A stretch of DNA of 23,654 bases from a bacterium (GTDB lineage Bacteria > Latescibacterota > Latescibacteria > Latescibacterales > Latescibacteraceae): positions 1 through 23,654 of the forward strand of contig JAJFUH010000215.1 of the NCBI GenBank assembly GCA_021372535.1, read 5' to 3'. Positions 1-7,229 of this stretch are shown here, piece after piece (positions within the stretch are counted from its first letter, which is position 1; each line of letters begins with the position of its first letter). Under the pieces are notes generated by a model, which had not been told where the DNA came from, searched no databases, and saw nothing but the letters and a program-made list of their open reading frames with translations. A program made the position numbers and the translations under genes.

Positions 1-172
1 CGCCGTAGTGTTCGCCGGAGGTTATCAGCACCGTTGGTTTGCTGCGGAAAAGAAAATAGTGCGGATTACCAGTGTGTAAAGAAATTGGTACGGAGGGGCT
101 ATTGCGAAGAGTACGATACGGGGCGCATTGAACAACGAATAATACCAGAAATACCAGTTTAATGATTTTCAT
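1..172 (-). CDS. Glycoside-hydrolase-like exported protein, N-terminal fragment
   Basis: The minus strand is open from an ATG at 172 to the window edge, giving 57 residues; the rest lies outside the window. The start follows an AGGA-type ribosome binding site about 8 bases upstream. Residues 1-17 form a signal peptide (MKIIKLVFLVLFVVQC). A cysteine at 16 follows the hydrophobic core, but Gln precedes it, so a lipobox is doubtful. Residues 36-57 contain NPHYFLFRSKPTVLITSGEH. This resembles the start of the catalytic region of DUF4038/cellulase-family glycosyl hydrolases, where a phrase like 'YFLFRGKPTVLITSGEHYG' recurs; I recognise this from memory and cannot search. The inferred role is envelope or extracellular carbohydrate cleavage. 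The fold and substrate cannot be confirmed from this fragment. Confidence 0.6.
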   Translation of the reverse strand, partial: MKIIKLVFLVLFVVQCAPYRTLRNSPSVPISLHTGNPHYFLFRSKPTVLITSGEHYG

Positions 173-311
173 GTTTTGTCTTCCTCATGTAATTGGAGCG
201 TCGAACGTAGAGAGTTTTTATCTGTATTGTAGAAGACATTTTAGTTAAAAAACTTCACGGTTTCATCTTCTGAGTACAACGCTATCGAATCTGTCTGAAT
301 CGCTTTCTTTA

Positions 312-339
312 AATATATCATAAATCACACTTTGAGCAA
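312..339 (-). promoter_or_regulatory. Candidate promoter for the left-edge glycosidase-like gene
   Basis: Read on the minus strand, TTGCTC (339-334) and TATATT (317-312) are 16 bases apart, and TGA directly precedes the -10, giving an extended -10 element. Transcription would start about 130 bases before the ATG at 172. The -35 match is weak and the region is AT-rich, so chance is possible. Confidence 0.33.
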
Positions 340-397
340 AATGGTTATAAATTAAAAAGTCATATCTATTAATGCCTGTATGATAAAGCAAAATTTC

Positions 398-550
398 CTA
401 CCGGCTCATGATCACCCTCGTCATAATTTCCCATCCCGAAACGCCAACGGTATTATTCGCCAGCACACGGTTCGCGGGGAAGTTGTATTCCTGTTTCCGT
501 GGGAACGTGCCGAGTGATTTACCATTGACATACGGGGAACAAGAACTCAT
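398..550 (-). pseudogene. Possible remnant of a jelly-roll carbohydrate-binding domain
   Basis: A 50-codon minus-strand frame contains YVNGKSLGTFPR followed by a segment that includes EYNFPANRVLANNTVGV. This looks like the C-terminal beta-sandwich of sialate O-acetylesterases or family 2 glycosidases, where a 'V.VNGK.LG' strand is followed by 'Y.vPA..L..G.N.iaVR'. It has no visible ribosome binding site, signal peptide or catalytic part. The DNA upstream of its first ATG is A/T-rich and not coding-like. I infer a leftover of a carbohydrate-active gene, which would fit the glycosidase-like gene on the same strand just downstream. The resemblance is from motif memory only and the stretch is short. 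Confidence 0.3.
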
Positions 551-600
551 ATTACAACATTGGTTTTGCTGTTTTTTTGAGAAATTTTGTTCAAATAAAT

Positions 601-647
601 TTAAAGAATCGAGTGTCAGTTTTTTTGTTTTTTTATTGATTCTTTAA
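601..647. repeat. 10 bp perfect inverted repeat with T-rich loop upstream of cstA
   Basis: TTAAAGAATC (601-610) is exactly repeated in inverse as GATTCTTTAA (638-647). The 27-base spacer contains two runs of seven T. It ends 90 bases before the cstA start. It could be a hairpin in the leader, an operator pair, or a scar of an inserted element; the sequence alone does not decide. Confidence 0.55.
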
Positions 648-736
648 TCATGCAGCATGAGACAACACAGGTAAAAAATGTTGTTTTTGCATATCCTTAC
701 GGTTATCTGCTCCATTGCATACCCCGGAGGTTTACC

Positions 737-2482
737 ATGAATGTGCTCATGTTTCTTCTCATTGCAGTGATTGCCTTCTTTCTCGCAAGCCGTTTTTATG
801 CACGGTATGTTGCACGACTCATCGGTGAGGAGCCGAATCACACCACTCCTGCGGTAACAAACAATGACGGCCGTGACTATGTTCCGACCCGGAGTTTTGT
901 CGTATTTGCCCATCATTTTTCATCCATCGCAGGAGCAGGTCCTATTCTGGGTCCTACCATGGCCATTCTCTATGGGTTCATGCCTGCATGGCTCTGGATT
1001 GTGCTTGGTGGAATTTTTATCGGCGCCGTTCATGATTTCACCGTTCTTTTCACGAGTATGCGTGAGGGCGGTAAATCCATGGCTATCGTGGCGCGGAGAA
1101 CTCTCGGCAAAGCAGGTTTCGATCTCTTTATCGCCTTTACCATTCTATTGATCGTGCTGGTTACCTCATCGTTTCTATCAGCGACAGCGATATCTCTTAC
1201 TTCTCTCTGGCCCCTTGAGAAGATCGGTGTCACCGAGGGCAAAACGTTTCTCAAAACCGTGATCGTCGATGGTGTCGTCATGGGAAGAATCGGCGGCATT
1301 GCATCGATGTCGGTCATTATAATCACGATGTGTTCGCCGCTCATCGGGTGGTTGATTTATAAGAAGGGTATTAAAACTTATTTAGCCCATACCCTGGCAA
1401 TAACCGTATGCGTCGTATCGGTGCTGGTCGGGATACAATATCCGGTAACGCTTTCGCCAAAAGTATGGATGATCATCATCTCGATTTATGTGCTTTTTGC
1501 CGCCGGATGGCCGGTCTGGATGGTCCTGCAGCCGAGAGACTTTATCAATGCCCATGTGCTCTATTTCGGCATCGTGCTTATGGTTCTTTCCGTACTGCTT
1601 TCCGGTTTCGGGGGTTATACCATTTCGACGCCGTATTTCAATGTTGCAGACGGGGTACAGCACCTGGGACTCCTGTGGCCCATGATGTTCATCACCATAG
1701 CATGCGGGGCGATTTCCGGGTTTCATTCACTTGTCGCGGGCGGAACAACCTGCAAGCAGCTCTCGAATGAGTGCGCCGCCCGGCATGTCGGGTACAACGC
1801 CATGCTCCTTGAATCCGCTCTGGCAGTCTGTGTATTGATAGCCATCGGTGTCGGTTTGAATTTCGTGGACTACAAAGCCATTGTCTGGCCTTCCGAACCG
1901 GGTGTTAAATCAAACCCGATTCTCGGATTCTCTCTCGCTGCCGGATATCTTTTTAACAAAGGACTCGGAATACCCCTTGCGCTCGGGACGGTGTTCGGGA
2001 TTTTGCTCGTTGAGGGATTTGTCGTTACCACACTCGATACGGCTATCAGGCTCAACCGGTATCTGTTCGAAGAGCTCTGGACAATTCTGTTCAAGAATCC
2101 GCCAGCTCTTGTTCGGAGCTACTGGTTTAATTCAGGCCTGTCCGTCGTTTTGATGTGGGTGCTCGCATATTCGAACGCTTTCAGCACTCTATGGCCGATT
2201 TTCGGCGCCGCAAACCAGCTCCTCGCAGCTCTTGGATTGATTGCTGTTTCGGCATGGCTGCTCATGAAGGGGAGGAAATACTTCTTTGCGCTTGTTCCTG
2301 CCGTTTTCATGGTTGTAACTACTCTGGCGTCGCTGATAATACTCTTGCGGAATTACATAAGCAAGTCGAATTACATCCTTATGGTGACGGATATTCTGCT
2401 GTTTATTCTTGCACTGGCTGTAGTCGGACTTGCGATCCGGACATTCTTACGTCCCGTGAAAGTCGAATCAGGGGAGGCCTGA
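737..2482 (+). CDS. cstA: CstA family carbon-starvation / peptide transporter
   Basis: This is an integral inner-membrane protein of the CstA family (CstA and BtsT in E. coli, which import peptides or pyruvate by cation symport). I place the start at ATG 737 because CGGAGG lies 6 bases upstream; an ATG at 650 in frame has no such site and would add 29 non-membrane-like residues. The protein has 581 residues, mostly hydrophobic, with roughly 16-18 membrane segments. Near residue 45 is the family signature GRDYVPT followed by HHFSSIAGAGPILGP, and then GGIFIGAVHDF. It is shorter than E. coli CstA (about 700 residues), like many non-enteric members. It appears monocistronic; the next gene is on the opposite strand. 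Substrate cannot be assigned from sequence: peptides are the default and pyruvate is possible. Confidence 0.93.
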   Translation: MNVLMFLLIAVIAFFLASRFYARYVARLIGEEPNHTTPAVTNNDGRDYVPTRSFVVFAHHFSSIAGAGPILGPTMAILYGFMPAWLWIVLGGIFIGAVHDFTVLFTSMREGGKSMAIVARRTLGKAGFDLFIAFTILLIVLVTSSFLSATAISLTSLWPLEKIGVTEGKTFLKTVIVDGVVMGRIGGIASMSVIIITMCSPLIGWLIYKKGIKTYLAHTLAITVCVVSVLVGIQYPVTLSPKVWMIIISIYVLFAAGWPVWMVLQPRDFINAHVLYFGIVLMVLSVLLSGFGGYTISTPYFNVADGVQHLGLLWPMMFITIACGAISGFHSLVAGGTTCKQLSNECAARHVGYNAMLLESALAVCVLIAIGVGLNFVDYKAIVWPSEPGVKSNPILGFSLAAGYLFNKGLGIPLALGTVFGILLVEGFVVTTLDTAIRLNRYLFEELWTILFKNPPALVRSYWFNSGLSVVLMWVLAYSNAFSTLWPIFGAANQLLAALGLIAVSAWLLMKGRKYFFALVPAVFMVVTTLASLIILLRNYISKSNYILMVTDILLFILALAVVGLAIRTFLRPVKVESGEA

Positions 2483-2594
2483 GTTTCAATCCGGTGACAA
2501 TACGGCGCTGAGGTATTTCATCGTGTGCATTCATGAATCGGTGGAATACTCTATCAGCGGTTATTGAACAGCGTCTGCGAGGTATACTGAAATA

Positions 2595-3134
2595 TTATTT
2601 CACCAAAGTGATAATTTTTTTGAATTCTTCGCCCTCTGCTGTTTCGAGAAGTTCGAACAATGCCGTCTCGACGCTGGTGATGTGACCGCCGGCGCGTTCG
2701 ATTTTTGTGAGACCGATGTGCTTGTTTGAGGCTGTCCGCGAGGAAACTGCATCCTCTACGACATGGGTTTCAAAACCCTGGTCGAGAAGATCCATGGCAG
2801 TCTGGTATATGCATACATGCGTTTCTATTCCGACGAGCAGGACCTGGTCACGACCGGAAGAGGCGATACTTTCCCTGATTGCCGGTTCTTTGAGTGATGA
2901 AAACGTTTTTTTCGGCAGCGGCCTGAATCCTTCAAGGTGAGCCGCAACTTCCGGCACCGTGGGGCCGAGACCTTTCGGATACTGTTCTACCCAGAGAATG
3001 GGAATCCGGAGAATCCTGATTCCGTCAATGATTATTCCTGTATTTTTGTAGAGCGCATCACGTTCATGCATGAGATTCGCCAGGTTTCCCTGAATATCGG
3101 TGACAATCAGGATTGTTCTGTATTTTTTCAACAT
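2595..3134 (-). CDS. Isochorismatase-family cysteine hydrolase
   Basis: A 179-residue cytoplasmic alpha/beta hydrolase of the isochorismatase-like superfamily, which includes YcaC, nicotinamidases and ISOC1/2. The expected catalytic triad is visible: Asp13 in LIVTDIQ, Lys76 in PKKTFS, and Cys108 in VGIETHVC. The segment before the cysteine matches the usual cis-peptide/nucleophile loop. Length is typical for the YcaC/ISOC subgroup. The start ATG at 3134 has AGGGAG about 7 bases upstream. The gene converges with cstA across 112 bases and has no operon partner, so the substrate is open. The lack of metal-site residues typical of nicotinamidases argues against that activity, but weakly. Confidence 0.9.
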   Translation of the reverse strand: MLKKYRTILIVTDIQGNLANLMHERDALYKNTGIIIDGIRILRIPILWVEQYPKGLGPTVPEVAAHLEGFRPLPKKTFSSLKEPAIRESIASSGRDQVLLVGIETHVCIYQTAMDLLDQGFETHVVEDAVSSRTASNKHIGLTKIERAGGHITSVETALFELLETAEGEEFKKIITLVK

Positions 3135-3165
3135 CTTGGCTCCCTGTGATTTCCAATGAGCAGTT

Positions 3166-3171
3166 ATTATA
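3166..3171 (-). promoter_or_regulatory. Perfect -10 hexamer upstream of the isochorismatase-like gene
   Basis: On the minus strand TATAAT occurs 32 bases upstream of the ATG at 3134. No good -35 is visible at 16-18 bases, so this is only a candidate promoter core. Confidence 0.35.
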
Positions 3172-3586
3172 CACTATGATATTTTACGTAATATCTGCAT
3201 GTGGTACAACATCTTTTTCAATTATCTCAACATTATCAGCGGTTTCATTTTTTATCGGTGTTACTGTTTGAGTCCGTATCAATGATAAAAAAACCGGGCG
3301 GGATAATCAGGAATATTCGCAGATTTGTATAGGTAAAAATAATTTTAATACGAATTACGAATAATTGCTAATATGTTTAAATAATATAGTATATTTCTTC
3401 CTGAAACTTATTGTTTATTACCTTTTCTCAATCCGGGCTGTCATAAAAAGAAGAAAGGACATCTCCTTCAGATATTCTATACCGTTTCATACTTTTAAAG
3501 CGTTGTGATAAACACCATTTACGTGTATATAAGCTGTTAATGGTTGGTACGAAGTGCCTATTCCCGATTAATGATGCGGGAACATG

Positions 3587-3663
3587 TTTACATGCCTGTG
3601 ACAGCAGCAAAACGACACATTTCGTTATGAGGTGCGAAAAAATATACTTTTTCACAGCCCTCC
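3587..3663 (-). repeat. Dispersed ~80 bp repeat, copy A
   Basis: Read on the minus strand, this segment aligns with the plus strand at 21327-21404 at roughly 80% identity by hand alignment, with three single-base gaps. Both begin GGAGGGC, continue GTGAAAAAG, share GTTTTG and CTGTCA blocks, and end AGGCATGTAAA. In this copy the central hairpin GTGAAAAAG/CTTTTTCAC is imperfect. Both copies are intergenic and the element has no recognisable mobile-element gene. It may be a REP- or MITE-like sequence, an RNA element, or a decayed gene fragment. Confidence 0.6.
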
Positions 3664-3909
3664 TGGTCTTGAAGAGAAAAGAATAATTTCAAAGGTGTTT
3701 TTAAAAATGGGGGAATAACCGGAAATAATTTTTATACTTGTTATTGTTGACATTATTTATTATAAAATGAAATGTCTGTAGATGATTTTTCTCCTTCAGG
3801 GAATGTATCGATGGGGAAAAACAGATATGCCTGCTGGACCGTATAAGACACTGTAATGGTAATAATTGGATTATCCCCCCGGTTATCGAATAATGATTGA
3901 ATTGTTCAC

Positions 3910-3938
3910 TTGGAATAAAAAATATTGCATGGTATATT
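3910..3938 (+). promoter_or_regulatory. Candidate promoter of the HDOD regulator
   Basis: TTGGAA (3910-3915) and TATATT (3933-3938) are separated by 17 bases, which fits a sigma70-type promoter with a 4/6 -35 and a 5/6 -10. The start site would be about 115 bases before ATG 4062. The region is AT-rich, so a chance match is possible. Confidence 0.4.
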
Positions 3939-4061
3939 TATTGTTTAAAGAGGTTTTTAAAAAAGCATCTTATGATAGTAATATTATTTGATATCAAGTA
4001 CTCGTAAATAAGTATAACGTGCTGTTCCTTAAAGATAATTATCCATACATCCGGAATAAAA

Positions 4062-5753
4062 ATGCAAAACGGTAATACAATTATCTTCGTCAGTACCAAT
4101 TCATCCGAATATGCGATGTTCGATGAATATTTTACTTCCAAAGGATACAATTTTATAGTTGTGGACGAACCCCGGTCAATACTTAAGCATATAAAGACGC
4201 ATCAACCCGATGTTATTATTGTAGACAATTCGCTTAAGGACGTTACCGGAGCCAGTTTGATTGTTGCCCTCAGGAAAAGAGGGCTTAAAATGCCTATTTT
4301 TGTCATTGCTAAGTTTATTGACAAACAGCTCCTGGACAGCCTGCAGGAATATGATGTCAGCGATTTTTTCCCAAAGCCGGTTGAATTTGATAAATTGGAG
4401 TCGCTTATCAGTTCGACGATCCCCGCAAAAAAGAAACCGGTTGTATCGCAAGGGGATGTGCGGGCTTCCGGGCCGCCTTCGATTCTTGTTATAACCGAGA
4501 ACGAGGATATTATCAATGAACCTTCGACTTTTGTACCGGGAGACCTTTTACAAAAGCGGAAATTCAGGGTAATTTCAAAGTCTGATTGGCAGGGATCGAT
4601 CGATGCGTTGAAAAAACCAGCCAATAACGTTCGGGTGATAGTCGTAGATGCAACGAATGAAGACAAAACACTGGTAATGACACGGCTGCTCAGGATTGTC
4701 GTAGCAAAACTCAAGATACCGGTTTACTTTTTTACCGATGTTTTCTCACCGCAGTTAAAGGAATCACTTATCAAACTGGGATTTGATAATTTTGTTGTTC
4801 GAAATGAATCGGGTACGGATAATCTTCAAAACAGTCTTGATGCGGCATTAGTAAACAGACCTGACGAGAAAAAAGCCCAGGTATTCCAGCAGCGACGTAA
4901 GATAATACGGGATATCAGCTCAATTAAATCACTACCGCCACTCCCGGATATTTTTCTCAGGGTTGAGAAACTCGCTCGCGACCCGAATGCGACCGTTAAC
5001 GATTACAGCGGAGTTATCGAGCTTGATCCCGGGATAACGGCACGGCTTTTAAGGATGTCGAATTCCGCACATTTTTCATTCACGCGAAAAATCAAATCGG
5101 TCGGGGATGCGGTCGCTCTCATGGGAACCCGTGAGATACTCTCTCTCGTGCGTCTGGCATGTATAACGGGAACACTGAGAACGAGTCCTGAAGTCGAGAC
5201 AGCGGTGAAAAAGGTCTGGGAACAATCTGCGTACTGTGCGATTACAGCGCAGATGATATATGAGAAAACAGAAATCTCGAAATTACCGGGACTCGATGAT
5301 GATCTCTTTATCGCCGGTATCATTCATGATATCGGTAAAATTGTACTCTGGAAATTCTTTCCAGACATATACATGTCGTTCATGCTCAATCCCGAAACAG
5401 GCGAATTCCCTCAAATTACCGAAGAGGAACAATTTCTGGGTATATCACATTCCGGGATAGGCGCTACACTTGCCGAACACTGGCATCTTCCTGATTTTTT
5501 CAAAGACGTCATTGCATTTCATCATTCACCGATGTCCAGACATGATTCCGAACTGGTGATGATAATTCACATAGCGGATTTTTTAAGCATTCTGAATAAG
5601 AGTGAAACGCCTGAGAGTATTGAAAACAGAATAGATACTAAGATGCTTGATAAAATCGGCTATACTGCCGAGAAATTCCGTGATCTTGGCCGTGAACTTG
5701 CACCGGTTATCAAAGAAAAAGCCGAGCGTGCCGCACGGATGATTACCGGGTGA
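4062..5753 (+). CDS. Double-receiver HDOD domain signalling protein
   Basis: A 563-residue cytoplasmic regulator. Residues 5-118 are a response-regulator receiver domain with phosphoacceptor Asp55 (VIIVDNS) and Lys105 (FFPKPVE). The usual acidic pair near residue 10 is replaced by Ser/Thr/Asn, so phosphorylation may be altered. Residues about 142-270 look like a second, degenerate receiver (ILVITENED, VIVVDAT). Residues about 277-485 are an HDOD domain (SLPPLPD, NSAHF, GTREI). It keeps His422-Asp423 in IIHDIGK and a later FHHSP motif, so it is nearer to true HD sites than many HDOD proteins. HDOD proteins act in bacterial signalling, often linked to cyclic-di-GMP or motility control. No kinase or partner gene is adjacent. 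The ribosome binding site before ATG 4062 is weak (CGGAA). Confidence 0.88.
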   Translation: MQNGNTIIFVSTNSSEYAMFDEYFTSKGYNFIVVDEPRSILKHIKTHQPDVIIVDNSLKDVTGASLIVALRKRGLKMPIFVIAKFIDKQLLDSLQEYDVSDFFPKPVEFDKLESLISSTIPAKKKPVVSQGDVRASGPPSILVITENEDIINEPSTFVPGDLLQKRKFRVISKSDWQGSIDALKKPANNVRVIVVDATNEDKTLVMTRLLRIVVAKLKIPVYFFTDVFSPQLKESLIKLGFDNFVVRNESGTDNLQNSLDAALVNRPDEKKAQVFQQRRKIIRDISSIKSLPPLPDIFLRVEKLARDPNATVNDYSGVIELDPGITARLLRMSNSAHFSFTRKIKSVGDAVALMGTREILSLVRLACITGTLRTSPEVETAVKKVWEQSAYCAITAQMIYEKTEISKLPGLDDDLFIAGIIHDIGKIVLWKFFPDIYMSFMLNPETGEFPQITEEEQFLGISHSGIGATLAEHWHLPDFFKDVIAFHHSPMSRHDSELVMIIHIADFLSILNKSETPESIENRIDTKMLDKIGYTAEKFRDLGRELAPVIKEKAERAARMITG

Positions 5754-5850
5754 TAGAGCTTCCCGGTCTCCTCCTGTAGTGAGCGATATTTAGTTCTGAA
5801 TATCCTGTCCTGATTATTTCCATTCACATCAGTCTGCCGGTATAAGTATC

Positions 5851-5879
5851 TTGAAATACTTCCTCCTTTTACATATATT
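5851..5879 (+). promoter_or_regulatory. Candidate sigma70-type promoter of the DUF362 gene
   Basis: TTGAAA (5851-5856) and TATATT (5874-5879) are 17 bases apart, each matching 5 of 6 consensus positions. The predicted leader is about 40 bases before ATG 5925. This is one of the better promoter matches in the window. Confidence 0.55.
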
Positions 5880-5924
5880 ATCATATGTTTTGGTTGCCCT
5901 TATTAATCGCATGCGGGAACAGAT

Positions 5925-7016
5925 ATGAATAAATCAAAAGTAGCAGTATTGCGAACATCACCGGAAACGGTACTTGATGATTATCAGCGTCTGTGCGAAC
6001 TGGCCGGCATGGACAAGGCGCTTGACAAGTCTTCCGCCACTATCCTGAAGGATAACATAAGCTGGCATTTTCTGTATCCCGGCGCAAATACTACCCCATG
6101 GCAGCTTGAAGGTACTATTCTCGCTCTTGAAAAGCAAGGGTTTCAAAATCTGGTCGCTGTTCACAATAAAACCGTTGTGACCATTGCCGATCAGGGGGAT
6201 CGCTACAATAAATTCGGCCCTGTGTTGAAGAAGTACAATATACCGGTCAAGTATAACTTTGATAACGGGGATATGCAGTGGATCAGGTATGAACCACGTG
6301 CGGCCATGGCTGTTTTAAACCGTATTTTCCCCGATGGTATTTATATACCCGATTTCTTTATCGGTAAAAACATCGTTCACTTTCCCACAGTCAAAACACA
6401 TTCTTATACGGTTACTACGGGCGCCATGAAGAATGCGTTCGGCGGCCTTCTGAGTGAACATCGTCACTACACCCATACATGGATTCATGATACGCTCGTG
6501 GACCTTCTGGCGATACAGAAGGAGATTCACACCGGTATTTTCTGCACCATGGACGGTACGACTGCCGGGAGCGGGCCCGGGCCCCGAACGTTGGTTCCGT
6601 ATCAGAAGGATGTCATTTTTGCATCGAGCGATCAGGTTGCTATTGATGCCGTAACCGCAATGGTTATGGGATTTGAACCCATGAGTATCCCCTATATTGC
6701 CCATGCAACGGGTCGCGGGCTCGGACAGGGCGATCCCCGGTCAATTGAAATAGTCGGTATGCCTGAAGTATTGAATGAACGCTGGAATTTCAGGGTCGGA
6801 TACAATCTTAACACCGGCGTAAGCATGTTGCTTTTGAGAACCCCCCTGAAAATTTTCCAGAAACTCCTGTTTCATACGCCGCTTGTCAATATCTTCATAT
6901 TTGCCAGCGAGTTCTACCATGACCGTTTCTGGTACCCTCTCAAAGGCAGGAAAATCGTTGAACGGTGGCTCGATGAAAGCCCATGGGGGAGACTGTTTGG
7001 AGACTATCCTGAATAA
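5925..7016 (+). CDS. DUF362 domain protein
   Basis: A 363-residue protein of the DUF362 family (Pfam PF04015), whose biochemical role is not established. The family signature lies at about residues 153-175: PTVKTHSYTVTTGAMKNAFG, with the conserved Lys-x-His and the Lys-Asn-x-x-Gly. Also typical are a glycine-rich DGTTAGSGPGPR segment and the acidic SSDQVAIDAVTAMVMG segment. Many family members carry ferredoxin-type 4Fe-4S motifs; none is visible here (no CxxCxxC cluster). There is no signal peptide or clear membrane span. The start ATG at 5925 has GCGGGA upstream. The gene has its own candidate promoter and a 213-base gap to the next gene, so it is probably transcribed alone. Confidence 0.85.
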   Translation: MNKSKVAVLRTSPETVLDDYQRLCELAGMDKALDKSSATILKDNISWHFLYPGANTTPWQLEGTILALEKQGFQNLVAVHNKTVVTIADQGDRYNKFGPVLKKYNIPVKYNFDNGDMQWIRYEPRAAMAVLNRIFPDGIYIPDFFIGKNIVHFPTVKTHSYTVTTGAMKNAFGGLLSEHRHYTHTWIHDTLVDLLAIQKEIHTGIFCTMDGTTAGSGPGPRTLVPYQKDVIFASSDQVAIDAVTAMVMGFEPMSIPYIAHATGRGLGQGDPRSIEIVGMPEVLNERWNFRVGYNLNTGVSMLLLRTPLKIFQKLLFHTPLVNIFIFASEFYHDRFWYPLKGRKIVERWLDESPWGRLFGDYPE

Positions 7017-7079
7017 ATTCATACATATACCCCGTCGTTCCTTCCTATTACACTGCTATTTCTTCATGCGACTTCTTTC

Positions 7080-7108
7080 TTGTTTAAACTAATTTCAAAT
7101 AGTATATT
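7080..7108 (+). promoter_or_regulatory. Candidate promoter of the SUMF1-family gene
   Basis: TTGTTT (7080-7085) and TATATT (7103-7108) are separated by 17 bases; the -10 is good and the -35 weak. Transcription from here would give a leader of about 115 bases before ATG 7230. Confidence 0.37.
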
Positions 7109-7229
7109 TATCTATTGTATCTTTCTTGATTTTTGTATGCAACTTTTTGATGAGTTCAGATGTTTTAAAAAAAGTATGCATCCATGTGGTGGAAAGACTC
7201 TCAAGAAGTTGTTATGGATGGGGGAATGT

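Larger units (their letters stand above)
173..736. other. Gene-poor stretch between the divergent left-edge gene and cstA
   Basis: I find no convincing intact gene in these 564 bases. They hold a candidate minus-strand promoter (312-339), a possible decayed coding fragment on the minus strand (398-550), and a long inverted repeat with T-tracts (601-647). A plus-strand open frame at 408-647 is antisense to the fragment and ends in low-complexity T-rich sequence, so I do not call it a gene. Confidence 0.6.
3135..4061. other. 0.9 kb AT-rich gene-free stretch
   Basis: These 927 bases between two divergent genes show no convincing coding sequence. A 75-codon minus-strand frame (3428-3655) overlaps a dispersed repeat whose second copy is at 21327-21404, so I treat that frame as a by-product of the repeat. 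Also present: a candidate -10 for the minus-strand gene (3166-3171), a small inverted repeat TTCCCG/CGGGAA (3561-3582), and a candidate promoter for the HDOD regulator (3910-3938). Confidence 0.6.

Noticed and set aside
408-647. 79-codon plus-strand open frame before cstA
   Set aside because: No ribosome binding site, the end is encoded by T-runs, and it is antisense to a more protein-like frame.
650-736. Upstream ATG that would extend cstA by 29 residues
   Set aside because: No ribosome binding site there; CGGAGG sits 6 bases before ATG 737 and the family N-terminus starts at that ATG.
3428-3655. 75-codon minus-strand frame
   Set aside because: It overlaps the dispersed repeat and has no recognisable protein features or neighbours.
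3747-3752. Perfect TTGACA in the 3.1-4.1 kb gap
   Set aside because: No acceptable -10 lies 16-18 bases downstream (AAATGT at 17).
7080-7229. 50-residue N-terminal extension of the SUMF1-family gene
   Set aside because: It would hide a clear signal peptide; GGGGGA before ATG 7230 supports the shorter form.
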